Shown piece after piece: positions 18,969 to 28,221 of a stretch of DNA of 64,000 nucleotides. The notes below the pieces were generated by a model, which worked only from the letters and a program-made list of their open reading frames with translations, was not told the origin of the DNA and did not search any database. Both the position numbers and the translations under genes were made by a program. The DNA is from Fulvivirga maritima. Lineage in GTDB: Bacteria; Bacteroidota; Bacteroidia; Cytophagales; Cyclobacteriaceae. Position 1 is the stretch's first letter. The number at the start of each line of letters is the position of its first letter. Location: contig NZ_CP089980.1 in the NCBI RefSeq assembly GCF_021389955.1, positions 2,413,001 through 2,477,000 on the forward strand. The letters are read 5' to 3'.

Positions 18969-20139
18969 ATGTCAAAATCATTTATAGAAGCCTGTGCTAA
19001 TGGTAATCGCAGGATTGCAGAGATGCTACTGGAGAAGGATGAAGAGATAGAAGTAAATTATACTGATGAGCAAGGCAGAACGGCTATGCACTTTGCTGCT
19101 GGCAAGGGATACCTTGATATCATTAAAAATCTTATTAATCAGGGGGCCGATAAAGACTATGAAGATCATAAAGGCATAACGCCGCTTTACTATGCTATTG
19201 AAGGCAGGCAGAAGCACGTGGCTCAGTTTCTTTTGGAAGAAGGTGCCCGACCTGATATTAAGGATAAGGAAGAAAATACCCTTTATCACTTGGTGGCTAC
19301 ATCCGGTCAAAAGGAACTTCTTCAGTTATTGCTAGATGCGGGAGTAGATGTAAATGTGGCTAATAGTCATTCTGAAACCCCTTTATTATTGGCTATAGCC
19401 AAAAGAAAAAAGAGACATAGTACAATCATTATTAGAAAATGGTGCTGACCTTTCTCTTACTGATGAAGATGGCAATAGCCCGCTTTTAGTGGCTACCAGT
19501 ACGCTGAATAAGCCTATTATTACCCTGCTTTTAGACAATGGTGCTGACTTAAATGAGACAAATGACTCTGGTTATACACCGCTTTTCTGGGCTTGCCTCA
19601 AGCGAAATAACATGCTGGTAAAATACTACTTGGAGCAAGGAGCAGATCCTTTTATAGAATCTAATGAAGGGCTTTCTCCTGTGTGGCTGGCTTGTTCAAA
19701 CAATCAAAAAGATTTGGTTAAGGCCTTTTTAGATTTTGGGGTAGATGTAAACACTACTAAAAACCATCATGGAAACTTCGTGCTGGAAAATTACCTCAAA
19801 TGGATAACAAATAGCTTTGACAGTGCCATAGAAGATTATAGTCAGATGGCTTGTGATGGTGAGAGCCTGCTACACGTGGCTGCTAAGAAAGGACACCTGA
19901 GCATGGTTAAGCTCCTGACTGATGCTGGCGCTGATATTGATCTGGTAGACCAGGCAGGAAATTCGGCATTGCACTATGCTGCTGCTGCGGGGAAAAAGGA
20001 TGTAGTAAAACATCTGTTGTCATTAGACGCTGATTATACTTTGGTGAATAAAGCAGAGCAAACCGCCATGGATTATAGCAACATCAAAGGGTATAACGAG
20101 ATTACAGAAATGCTTCTCGCTAAAAAAATGGAGGGATAA
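18969..20139 (+). pseudogene. ankyrin-repeat protein 3, split by a one-base frameshift
   Basis: Two ORFs (18969-19448 and 19489-20139) are the halves of one gene of about 390 codons. The first frame runs through six good ankyrin units, then becomes nonsense after A-I-A-K-R-K-K. Removing one A from the A6 run at 19406-19411 restores A-K-R-K-R-D-I-V-Q-S-L-L-E-N-G-A-D-L and joins directly to the second ORF. The restored length is close to the 395-codon ankyrin gene downstream. The break could be a real mutation, a homopolymer sequencing error or slippage. A -1 shift at the A-AAA-AAG site would reach a stop within three codons, so it does not explain the break. Confidence 0.8.
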
Positions 20140-20140
20140 G

Positions 20141-20665
20141 ATGGATAGAAAGAAGGCTTCTCTTACGGAAGTAATAGCCAATGACCTGAAGAAAGGATAT
20201 TGGAAAGCGTCAGATGCTGCCCGATATGCGCCTATGCTTTTTGCTATGGTGCCACCAGAAGAAATAGAGCGGCAGGCAGTAGCTGCCATACAATGCAGCC
20301 AGGAGAAGGAAGCAAACCTGAAGCAGCTACGGCTCTTTTTACAGAAGGAGCAAGATGGGCAAAGTATGATGAAAGACTTTGAGCAAATAATGCATGGCGG
20401 TAAAGATAAACTGCTAGGAGGTAAGGATGATAATAACCGTGATTATAAGGAAATTATCATGATGCTTTTGGCTACTAATTTTGCCTCTCATAAAAGCTCA
20501 GTGACACTATCAGCTAATGTAAATGATCTCTATAAGCAAGTCTATGAGCAGTGTAGTGGCTGTGAGCTGTTAAAAAATTGTAAAAGTGCCTCGGCTATAT
20601 TAACAGAATACATAGTGAAGGCGCTGAAAGAATTAGGTACAGATATTATAAATAACCCCTCATAA
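20141..20665 (+). CDS. unrecognised 174-residue protein embedded in the ankyrin block
   Basis: A soluble, mostly helical protein. It starts one base after the stop of ankyrin gene 3 and ends 12 bp before ankyrin gene 4, so it is almost certainly co-transcribed with them. Its only striking motif is C-S-G-C-E-L-L-K-N-C near residue 143-152 (C-x2-C-x5-C), a possible metal-binding knuckle or redox site. A glycine/lysine-rich linker lies at about 91-102. I recognise no family. Its position between two ankyrin genes makes a partner or client role plausible. Confidence 0.65.
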   Translation: MDRKKASLTEVIANDLKKGYWKASDAARYAPMLFAMVPPEEIERQAVAAIQCSQEKEANLKQLRLFLQKEQDGQSMMKDFEQIMHGGKDKLLGGKDDNNRDYKEIIMMLLATNFASHKSSVTLSANVNDLYKQVYEQCSGCELLKNCKSASAILTEYIVKALKELGTDIINNPS

Positions 20666-20677
20666 AACGATTTTAAT

Positions 20678-21865
20678 ATGACGCTTGTAGAAGCTATTAA
20701 CAATAAAGATTATGCTCTTGCTGCTGAGTTGGTAGAGGGAAGTATGAAAAAGGACATAAAAGCAGCGTTGGAACAAACTTATTTTTTCCAGAATATGCAT
20801 CAGCATGCTGCTGGTCTTGCTATGCTCAATGCTTTGGCAGATAAAGGGCTTATTGAGCTGGATGTATACGAATACAATAATCTGGATACTTCAATACTGG
20901 GTAAGGTTATATCCTATTTCAAATGGAATGACCCCACTGATTCACTTGAGGAGCTAAAATCACTGTTGCAAAAAGCTGAGAACATAGATGAGCCTATCCG
21001 AGGAACGAATTTATTTAGTTTTGCTATCAGTCAAAACGTTCCGGTAGAAGTACTCAAGTGTATGAATGAGGCGGGTTGTGATATCCAATTTGTTGATGAT
21101 AAGGGCGAGAATTACTTACATAAGATTGCTGTAAATGATGCGCAGCTCGCATCGGATTATATAGAATATTTAGTGAGTGAAGGCGTAGATATTGATGCCG
21201 CAAATAATTGGGAGCAGACACCCCTTCTGCGTCAGCTAACTAATAGTAATAGCTATTCTAAAGCAACCTTTATAGCACTGTTAGAGAATGGGGCGGATCC
21301 TTTTGTAGAATTGAATGGTAAGAATGCGTTGGAGTTGGCCTTGGTAAATTTCAATGAAGAGCAATTTGAAATACTAGAAAATCATGGATTAACCCTGGAG
21401 CTGGAAAAGCAGGATAATGAGCAGCAAAGCGTTGTTTTTCGCTTTTTGAATAGCACTTCTGACACGCTTAGCAGTACAGACGAGACCTTTTTCACTAAGT
21501 TACTGGAAATAGGTTTTGATCCTTACCAGATTAATAAAGGCAATTATCAGAAGGAGCAGACGCCATTAGACTTAATACTGAATAAAAAGGCAGAGTACTT
21601 AGAGCTGTTTTTGGAATACGTAGATTTCGATCCAAATGTGGTTGATCATGAAGGGAATAGCAGCTTGCATAAGGTTTGTAACTATAATGTAAACTTCGAG
21701 GATAGTAAGGCCAAAGAGGTATATCGGAAGGTAAAGCTTTTGGTGAAGGCTGGAGCAGATCCTATGCTGCAAAATAACAAAGGGCAAACCCCGCAAGACT
21801 TAGCTGCCCGAGACAGCAAAAAGTATATGACGGTAGAATATTTAATGAAGAAAGTGGATAAGTAG
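20678..21865 (+). CDS. ankyrin-repeat protein 4
   Basis: A 395-residue protein with diverged ankyrin repeats, clearest near the C terminus (D-H-E-G-N-S-S-L-H-K-V and L-V-K-A-G-A-D-P-M-L-Q-N-N-K-G-Q-T-P-Q-D-L-A). It has no signal peptide or membrane segment. It is the last gene of the ankyrin block and faces the convergent hemG gene 5 bp away. The N-terminal 90 residues do not look like ankyrin and may bind a specific partner. Confidence 0.82.
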   Translation: MTLVEAINNKDYALAAELVEGSMKKDIKAALEQTYFFQNMHQHAAGLAMLNALADKGLIELDVYEYNNLDTSILGKVISYFKWNDPTDSLEELKSLLQKAENIDEPIRGTNLFSFAISQNVPVEVLKCMNEAGCDIQFVDDKGENYLHKIAVNDAQLASDYIEYLVSEGVDIDAANNWEQTPLLRQLTNSNSYSKATFIALLENGADPFVELNGKNALELALVNFNEEQFEILENHGLTLELEKQDNEQQSVVFRFLNSTSDTLSSTDETFFTKLLEIGFDPYQINKGNYQKEQTPLDLILNKKAEYLELFLEYVDFDPNVVDHEGNSSLHKVCNYNVNFEDSKAKEVYRKVKLLVKAGADPMLQNNKGQTPQDLAARDSKKYMTVEYLMKKVDK

Positions 21866-21870
21866 TTAGT

Positions 21871-22422
21871 TTAAACGGGTTCAGCTTCTTGCTCAATCAT
21901 GAGGCTGACCTTTTTAGAAAACTCTTTAACCCGTTGCCAATTTGTAAATTCCATAGGCCCATCAGTATGGGTGGGGCCATCAGTCATTTTCATAATTAGC
22001 CTGATCATAAAGCGATCTAGTGGAGAATAGGAATCGTAGTCAAGTACTCCGGCAAAAACATCACAAATATCAGGATGCCAATTGATTTGCTTGAAGAATT
22101 TCACCACATAAGGATTGGTGCCGCAGGTGTTTTTGGCTTCTTTGCGCGCTACTAAATTGACAGAAAAAAAGGCCGTTTTAATATTAGAAAGAGGCTTATG
22201 GTGTTTTTTGATGAAGTTTAACACCTTTTTATTATGTTTTCCGTATCTGATGCTGGCTCCAATAATGAGGAAGTCATAATCAGTAACTTGCTGGTCAAAG
22301 GAGCCTAACTCCGCCAGTTCGCAGGCATGACCGTAGGCCTGCAAATGCCCGCTAATGCGCTGGCAAATTTTTAACGTCTGGCCATCCACCGTAGAGTACA
22401 AAATGCCTATTTTTTGACTCAT
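21871..22422 (-). CDS. hemG: menaquinone-dependent protoporphyrinogen IX oxidase HemG
   Basis: A 183-residue flavodoxin-fold enzyme for the penultimate step of haem synthesis, oxidising protoporphyrinogen IX to protoporphyrin IX with FMN and passing electrons to menaquinone. It keeps the HemG signature blocks: the FMN loop Y-S-T-V-D-G-Q-T, I-G-A-S-I-R-Y-G-K-H, F-F-S-V-N-L-V-A-R-K, and D-R-F-M-I-R-L-I-M-K-M-T-D-G near residue 136-149. These match E. coli HemG closely, including its long membrane-associating insert, which ordinary flavodoxins lack. It is convergent with the ankyrin block and has no visible operon partner. Confidence 0.9.
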   Translation of the reverse strand: MSQKIGILYSTVDGQTLKICQRISGHLQAYGHACELAELGSFDQQVTDYDFLIIGASIRYGKHNKKVLNFIKKHHKPLSNIKTAFFSVNLVARKEAKNTCGTNPYVVKFFKQINWHPDICDVFAGVLDYDSYSPLDRFMIRLIMKMTDGPTHTDGPMEFTNWQRVKEFSKKVSLMIEQEAEPV

Positions 22423-22869
22423 TTTTCTTCTCTCTTGTTGCTAACAAATTAACTCAAAATGAATGACTTTTGGTTAATGGAAAGAGGAAAGTTTGCCAAT
22501 AAAACAGGCCTGAAATCACTTCTTAACCAAGTAAGCACAGCGTCTGGCTCCGGCCAGGATATGGTCAATTCTTTCTATTTTAATTTCTTGATTCCTGTTG
22601 TTCAAAGCTTTAAATTAAGAATTATATTAACGGTAATGATTATTGCTTCTTTAATATAATGTTTTAAAAATCTATAAATTTAATTATTTGCAATGCCTGA
22701 AGAAGCTGGTCAAAATTAGATTCTTTAAGAATAAAAAGTCGTTGTCAGGTAAGAGACATTTTGGGTTTTCCTTTGGTAAGTCAGGCTGGTTGGTCAGGGT
22801 TTATGATTATATAAAAGTAAAATTCGAATTTTTAATACGGCAAACGTAAAGTTTGATTCCTATTAGTTT
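22423..22869. other. AT-rich gap between hemG and an IS element; one doubtful 66-codon ORF
   Basis: The only open frame, 22459-22659 on the + strand, gives 66 residues with a C-terminal hydrophobic stretch. It has no recognisable domain and no promoter box. It is probably not a gene, though a small membrane peptide cannot be excluded. The rest holds the likely hemG promoter and nothing I can name. Confidence 0.3.
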
Positions 22870-22877
22870 ATGTTTAG

Positions 22878-23854
22878 TATGATTATCCGTAATTACCCAT
22901 AATGTAAAAAAAGTATTAAATTAGTGTATGGATATATTCAGTTTCACTACCCACTTCAGTGATGAACAATCATGCAGAGAGCATTTTAAAGGAGAACGAG
23001 ACAAGTTAGGAGTTATATGTCACCGTTGCGGTCATGATCAGCATTATTGGATAAAAAGCCGATGGAGCTATGAGTGTAAAGCTTGCCGAAGTAGAACTTC
23101 TTTACGTAGCGGCACGATCATGCAAGACTCTAACCTTTCTTTTCTGGTTTGGTACAAAACAATGTTTTTAATGAGTGTTACCAAAAAAGGTTTTTCCAGC
23201 AAGGAGATTCAGAAGCAATTGGGATTGAAACGATATGAGCCCGTATGGGCAATGGTTCATAAACTGAGAAAAGCCATGGGAAATCGAGATTCCAGATACA
23301 CTTTAGAGGGAATGATTGAGATGGATGAGGGCTATTTTACAGTGGAATCAACTGAGATCGAGAAGAATAAAGGGAAAAGAGGTAGAGGAGCGGCAGGAAA
23401 ACAAAATGTAGCAGTAATGGCTGAATCTACTCCTTTAGAAGACTTGGAAACAGGAAAAAAAGAACGCCAATGTCGTTATTTCAAAGCTAAAGTACTTAAA
23501 GGCCACAGTTCACAGGAAGTAGATCATGTATTACAATCATCCATTGATGAACAAAGTATTGTTTTTTCAGACCAAAGCACTTCCTATGTTAACATTGCTG
23601 ATTATATAGAGCTTCACATTACTGAGAAATCTAATAAGCAAACCACTAACGAGACACTTAAATGGGTGCATATCACCATTAGCAATGCCAAAAGAACATT
23701 TCTAGGGAACTACCATAAGATTAAAGGAAAGTACCTTCAATTGTATCTCGATGAGTTTGTTTACAAACTCAATAGACGATACTTTGGTGATAAGCTCTTT
23801 GATAGGCTCGTTATAGCTAACATTACAGCATATGACTAATTACGGATAATCATA
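22878..23854 (+). mobile_element. complete IS1595-family insertion sequence (977 bp)
   Basis: Perfect 18-bp terminal inverted repeats, TATGATTATCCGTAATTA at 22878-22895 and its reverse complement at 23837-23854, flank one transposase gene. The 8-bp sequence ATGTTTAG is repeated directly outside both ends (22870-22877 and 23855-23862), the target duplication expected for this family. The right repeat includes the transposase stop codon TAA. All parts are intact, so the insertion is probably recent and the element may be active. Confidence 0.93.
22928..23839 (+). CDS. IS1595-family transposase (ISXO2-like DDE domain)
   Basis: A 303-residue transposase. The N-terminal zinc ribbon is C-H-R-C-G-H followed by C-K-A-C-R-S (about 36-60). 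The ISXO2-type catalytic core has E-M-D-E-G-Y-F (first D about 138), S-D-Q-S-T-S-Y (second D about 216) and a distal N-E-T-L-K-W-V-H block with a C-terminal helical region. Length is usual for the family. The reading frame is intact from ATG to a stop lying inside the right inverted repeat. Confidence 0.93.
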   Translation: MDIFSFTTHFSDEQSCREHFKGERDKLGVICHRCGHDQHYWIKSRWSYECKACRSRTSLRSGTIMQDSNLSFLVWYKTMFLMSVTKKGFSSKEIQKQLGLKRYEPVWAMVHKLRKAMGNRDSRYTLEGMIEMDEGYFTVESTEIEKNKGKRGRGAAGKQNVAVMAESTPLEDLETGKKERQCRYFKAKVLKGHSSQEVDHVLQSSIDEQSIVFSDQSTSYVNIADYIELHITEKSNKQTTNETLKWVHITISNAKRTFLGNYHKIKGKYLQLYLDEFVYKLNRRYFGDKLFDRLVIANITAYD

Positions 23855-24495
23855 ATGTTTAGATATACAAATCTATCTTACAAAAGACGGGTAAGTTAAT
23901 TCGTAATAGTTTTTAAAAGAATGAATAGATTCTTGATGATGTTAATACTTATTGTTAAGTGGAGTGGGTGGAATTCTTTTAAGAATAAAGGTTTGAGGGG
24001 AGATTGAAGATGATGCATGTTAAAAACGAATTGCCAACAGCAATTTTACATAATAAAAGATAACACCTGTGTAGGAAATGTATACCATATGAGGTTATTA
24101 AAAATTAAACGAAGCATTTTTGCTAACTTTCCATGTTTACATAAGCCGATAAAATATTTTACTTGCTTCCTGAGAGGCGCTATACTATAATATTTTTAAC
24201 TTCAGAAAACGCAATAATGGGGCTTTTGAAAAGAAGCAAATAGATCTTAAGATATTTTGACTAACACTCGCATCGCTCTTAGATACAAAATTTTAAGAGT
24301 TTAACAATTCAATCCTTCTCTTGTAAAACACTAAGATCAAAAAAATTGGCAAAGCCAACAGAATATCAGCCTTGAGGATTATGAAATTTATAGCTTCTTC
24401 TCAATGAGTTGAGATAATATTTATCTGATGTTAATCAAGTCCTTATCGAAGCATTATGGAACTTAAAATAGCACTGAAATATGGTTGAAAGTTGG
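23855..24495. other. 641-bp gene-free stretch between two IS elements
   Basis: AT-rich DNA with no ORF above noise on either strand and no recognised RNA. It begins with the right copy of the IS1595 target duplication. It may be decayed remains of earlier insertions or of a lost gene. Confidence 0.5.
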
Positions 24496-24520
24496 GAGTG
24501 TTAGCTCATCTCTGTCAGCT

Positions 24521-24556
24521 CCCCTCCCAGGGGCTAGCCCCTGGGAGGGGAATTTT
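24521..24556 (+). terminator. perfect 30-bp palindrome plus T-run inside the IS256 end
   Basis: CCCCTCCCAGGGGCT (24521-24535) is followed by its exact reverse complement to 24550, then AATTTTTT. On the + strand this is a strong intrinsic terminator. It would stop outside transcription from entering the element antisense to the transposase. Confidence 0.7.
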
Positions 24557-25796
24557 TTATTTTTTGGTTTGACTGGTTTTTAGTTCCAGTTCCAATCTTC
24601 CCTCAAATCTAATGGCTAATTGCTGCACCGTCAAACCCCAATTCCGCAAAGGTGAAGTCCATTTTTTCTCAATACGTCTGCAAACTAAGTAAACTAATTT
24701 CATCAAGGCCATATCACTGGTAAATGCTCCCTTACTCTTGGTAACTTTTCTTACTTGTCTATGAAAGCCTTCCACTGGATTTGTAGTGTATATTAACTTT
24801 CTTATGGGTTTACTGTAATCGAAATAAGTGCTAAGTAGTTCCCAGTTATCATTCCAAGATCGTATCACTACAGGATATTTCTTCCCCCATTTTTCTTCCA
24901 GTTCTAATAAAGCAGTCTCTGCCTGATCTTTTGTGTCTGCTTGATAAACTAATTTAAGATCTTGTATAAACACTTTCTGTTCTTTACTGGCTACATATTT
25001 CAAGCTATTTCGAATCTGATGAACTACACAAAGTTGAACATCTGTTTGTGGGTAGATGGAGTGTATCGCTTCACTAAAACCTTTCAAGTTATCAGTGCAG
25101 GCTATCAAAATATCTTTCAAGCCTCTATTTTGTAGCTCAGTAAGTATCTGAAGCCAAAAATTAGCTCCTTCGCTTTCTGATAGGTACATGCCCAATATCT
25201 CCTTGTTGCCCTGCTTATTGATCCCTAAAATATTATAAAGGGCTTTATGCTTTACCTTACCTTCATCTCGCACCTTGAAATGCATGGCATCTAGCCAAAC
25301 AATACAATAGACCGATTCTAATGGCCTATTTTGCCACTCCTTTACTTTAGGGATCACTCGGTCTGTGATATCACTTAACACCTCTGTTGATATATTTGTG
25401 TCATACATCTCCTTGATGTGCTCTTGAATATCTCTCAAACTATTACCTAGCCCATACATGGCTATTATTTGCTTCTCTAGGTTGTCAGCCAGTATACGCT
25501 GGCGTTTCTCTACTATTCTTGGCTCAAAGCTGCTATGACGATCTTGAGGAGTATTTATCTCAACGTCTCCTAAACTACTCTTAACTGTTTTCTGGCCTTT
25601 GCCATTGCGCTTATTACCATGAGAGCGTCCTTTTTTCTTCACTGGATAGGTGATCCTCCATTTCTGCTTCCAGAGCTTCTTCTAAGAACTCCTTCAACAT
25701 GGGGCTGAAAGCCCCATCCTTACCAAATAGAGATTCTCCTTTTAAAAATTGTTTAAGTGCTTTTTCCTTTAATTCTTCTTTCTCTTGTTTGTTCAT
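24557..25796 (-). pseudogene. IS256-family (mutator) transposase, broken by a frameshift
   Basis: Two overlapping ORFs (25614-25796 N-terminal, 24557-25642 C-terminal) together give the usual length of about 410 residues. The C-terminal part has the mutator DDE core: W-L-D-A-M-H-F-K, A-C-T-D-N-L-K-G-F, and T-N-P-V-E-G-F-H-R-Q-V-R-K with the catalytic E. The junction is an A6 run (25632-25637). Deleting one A joins E-D-H-L-S-S-E-E-K to G-R-S-H-G-N-K-R-N-G-K, the expected family sequence. The C-terminal ORF could start on its own at a GTG but would lack the N-terminal helix. It is likely inactive unless the A-run is a sequencing error or slippage site. Confidence 0.82.
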
Positions 25797-25859
25797 TGCT
25801 CTTTAGTCTAAACATTATTTCTTTATATCCAAAGTTTAGACAGAGATGAATTGACAGTC

Positions 25860-26166
25860 TCCTTTTGATCAATAATACTTTCGTACATTTTACCTAAACT
25901 GACAGACTTCAGGATTAGCCATCAACCAGATAAGTAGCCAACGACTGCTGGAGAACTTCTTATAATATCATTTAGAATAAGTCCTAATTTAAATGCAGGC
26001 TATCGAAGCCTCATTCTTATGTCTTTGTACTTCTGCTATTTTCAATAATTATCAGTTTTATTACTAATTATGGTTAATTAGTTTTATATTAATATACCAT
26101 TAGTTTAAATATAGAATTATGTTTATTGCATTGTGTTTATATCATAAAGTGTTATATTAAAAATAA
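25860..26166. other. leader region of the TonB receptor, AT-rich, no gene
   Basis: 307 bp without an ORF. The last 120 bp are extremely AT-rich (over 80 percent by eye) and probably hold the receptor promoter, but no exact TAnnTTTG box is present. The IS256 end lies at its left border. Confidence 0.4.
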
Positions 26167-28170
26167 ATGAAGAGAGCTATGAAAGGAGTTTTTGTTTATC
26201 TGATCTTTATTTTTTTGTGTCCCCATTTGGTATCCTCACAAGTTAAACCCGATTCTACTCTTGAAAGTGAGCTTACATTGGAAGAGTTGATGAACATCCC
26301 TATTGCAGTGGCATCTTCACAGGCACTTTCTCCACGTGAATCTCCAGGTATAGTTAGCTTAATAACAGCTGATGATATTGCCAAAAGTGGAGCGCGGGAT
26401 ATGATTGATGTTTTAAGAACGGTTCCAGGTTTTCAATTAGGTATGGATGTTTCAGGAGTTTTAGGTATAGGCATTCGAGGTAATTGGGCGTTTGAAGGAA
26501 AGGTTTTAATCCTTTTAGATGGCCATGAAATGAATGAAACTTCTTATGCCACTACGTCTATAGGAGATCGTTTCCCATTAGATCAAATAGAGAGAATTGA
26601 GATAATAAGAGGTCCGGGATCAGCGCTTTATGGTGGTTACGCAGAATTAGGCGTAATAAATATAATAAGTAAGAAGGCGGAGAATATTAGTGGTGCTTCG
26701 GCTGCTATCTCTTATGGTCAAATGCAGAGTGATTTTGGTAGGTTTAGTAGTACAGTGATGGTAGGGAAGGAGTTAGGAGATTTTGCTTTCGATGCAAAGA
26801 TCACATCCTCCAAACACCTAAGGAGCAATCGGACGTATACAGATATTGTTGGTTCTTCTTATGATATGACTGATTATTCAGATATAAAAAACATACATAT
26901 CAATGGGGGTTTTTCTTATAAAGGGCTTTCATTAAGATTGTTACACGAGAATCATATCATTGAACAAAGAGACTTATTCTATGACATCATGCCTGAAGCT
27001 ATCAATTTGGAATTTGAAACCACCGCGGTGAATATAAAGTATAACTGGGTGATATCAGATAAAGTAAATATAATACCTCAATTTCAATATAAAGATCAAT
27101 CTCCCTGGAAGTCTTATGGAGAGACTGCTCAAAGAATGGATGAATTAGGGTACATTGGCTCTTACTCATATAGGGAGGTGTCTAAGATATCAGGAAACAT
27201 TAAATTGAACGTTGACTTTAATCCTTCAATAAACCTAATTAGTGGTGTAGAGGTATATGAAAATAAAGGTGAATTCAAGACAGGAGTTTATCAATTCAAT
27301 AGTTCTCCGAATATTAGTTTTCAGAATTTGTCAATTTTTAGCCAAGCACTTTTTAAGACCAGCTTTGCTAATATTACTGTGGGTGCTAGGTTTAATGACC
27401 ATGAGCAGTTTGGTAGTTCTTTTGTGCCACGGGTGGCAATGACTAAAACCATTAATAACTTTCATTTTAAATTGCTAGCGAGTCAGGCTTTTAGGGCACC
27501 AAGTATTCAGAATATTGATTCTAATACAGAAATAGATCCTGAGCAAACGTCTGTATTAGAGGTGGAGGCTGGCTATAAGCTAACCGAAAATATGCTCATT
27601 ACAGCTAACTTATTTAAGACGGTAATTGATGATCCTATAGTTTATTTTTATGATGTAAACACAGATACGGAAGGATATGATAATTTCAATAAAACGGGCT
27701 CTCAAGGGATAGAATTAGTATATATTTATCAGAGCAGTAGAATTTCAGCAAACCTTAATTACTCATACTATCTTACTAAAGATAATAAGGTGGAATCTTA
27801 TAAGGTGCCAAGGCAAGATAATATGATGCTTGGATTTGCTAAAAGTCAGATTAATTTGCTGGCAGGCTTACATATTACTGATAATTTCACCATAAATCCA
27901 TCTGCAACATATCTTGGTAAACGCTACGGGTATAGTTCCATAGATGATAACTTTGAGCCTGTATTGGAAGAGTTCGATCCAGTACATTTCGTAAATGTCT
28001 ATTTAAATTACAATAACTTGTTCGTGAAAAACCTGGATGTGGGAGTAGGAGTGCACAATCTTACCAATAACGATTATTCCTTTATTCAACCCTACAATAG
28101 TGGACATGCTCCTTTGCCTTCAAAATCAACTGAGTATGGAATAAAATTAGTCTATAAAGTAGGCTTTTGA
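26167..28170 (+). CDS. TonB-dependent outer-membrane receptor
   Basis: A 667-residue receptor. A signal peptide (about 1-26) precedes E-S-E-L-T-L-E-E-L-M-N-I-P-I, where the TonB box lies in this group. The plug domain follows (about 50-170: G-I-G-I-R-G, V-L-I-L-L-D-G-H-E-M-N, I-E-R-I-E-I-I-R-G-P-G-S-A-L-Y-G), then a 22-strand barrel ending in a C-terminal aromatic (K-V-G-F). It lacks the N-terminal CarboxypepD_reg domain of SusC proteins and has no SusD partner, so it is of the classical BtuB/FepA size class. The ligand is unknown. It lies alone between an IS256 element and REP-like DNA. Confidence 0.9.
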   Translation: MKRAMKGVFVYLIFIFLCPHLVSSQVKPDSTLESELTLEELMNIPIAVASSQALSPRESPGIVSLITADDIAKSGARDMIDVLRTVPGFQLGMDVSGVLGIGIRGNWAFEGKVLILLDGHEMNETSYATTSIGDRFPLDQIERIEIIRGPGSALYGGYAELGVINIISKKAENISGASAAISYGQMQSDFGRFSSTVMVGKELGDFAFDAKITSSKHLRSNRTYTDIVGSSYDMTDYSDIKNIHINGGFSYKGLSLRLLHENHIIEQRDLFYDIMPEAINLEFETTAVNIKYNWVISDKVNIIPQFQYKDQSPWKSYGETAQRMDELGYIGSYSYREVSKISGNIKLNVDFNPSINLISGVEVYENKGEFKTGVYQFNSSPNISFQNLSIFSQALFKTSFANITVGARFNDHEQFGSSFVPRVAMTKTINNFHFKLLASQAFRAPSIQNIDSNTEIDPEQTSVLEVEAGYKLTENMLITANLFKTVIDDPIVYFYDVNTDTEGYDNFNKTGSQGIELVYIYQSSRISANLNYSYYLTKDNKVESYKVPRQDNMMLGFAKSQINLLAGLHITDNFTINPSATYLGKRYGYSSIDDNFEPVLEEFDPVHFVNVYLNYNNLFVKNLDVGVGVHNLTNNDYSFIQPYNSGHAPLPSKSTEYGIKLVYKVGF

Positions 28171-28196
28171 TTTTTCATTATTGTTTTAAAAATCTT

Positions 28197-28221
28197 CTAG
28201 CGCGTAGCGAAGCAATCCGTG
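28197..28221. repeat. REP-like sequence left of the RAYT fragment
   Basis: CTAGCGCGTAGCGAAGCAAT begins this unit. Its reverse complement resembles 28550-28576 (CACG...ATTGCTTC...AGCGCG), so the RAYT fragment is bracketed by inverted relatives. A similar CTAGCATGCGTAGCGAGTGC occurs near 30412. Confidence 0.5.

Larger units (their letters stand above)
24496..25859 (-). mobile_element. IS256-family insertion sequence with frameshifted transposase
   Basis: Imperfect terminal inverted repeats lie at 24496-24516 and 25839-25859, sharing an exact TCATCTCTGTC core (16 of 21 positions match overall). They enclose a mutator-type transposase. The span of about 1.36 kb is normal for IS256. No target duplication is evident in the flanks, so the ends may have decayed or recombined. 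A perfect 30-bp palindrome sits just inside the left end. Confidence 0.8.

Noticed and set aside
19404-19413. Programmed -1 frameshift at A-AAA-AAG in ankyrin gene 3
   Set aside because: The heptamer is in the correct frame, but a -1 slip reaches TAG within three codons. Only a +1 (or -2) change restores the protein.
22459-22659. 66-codon ORF after hemG
   Set aside because: No domain, no promoter box and no conserved neighbour; composition is like the surrounding non-coding DNA.
24557-25642. Stand-alone functional IS256 transposase from a GTG start
   Set aside because: It lacks the conserved N-terminal segment, which is present just upstream in another frame, so a frameshift is the simpler reading.
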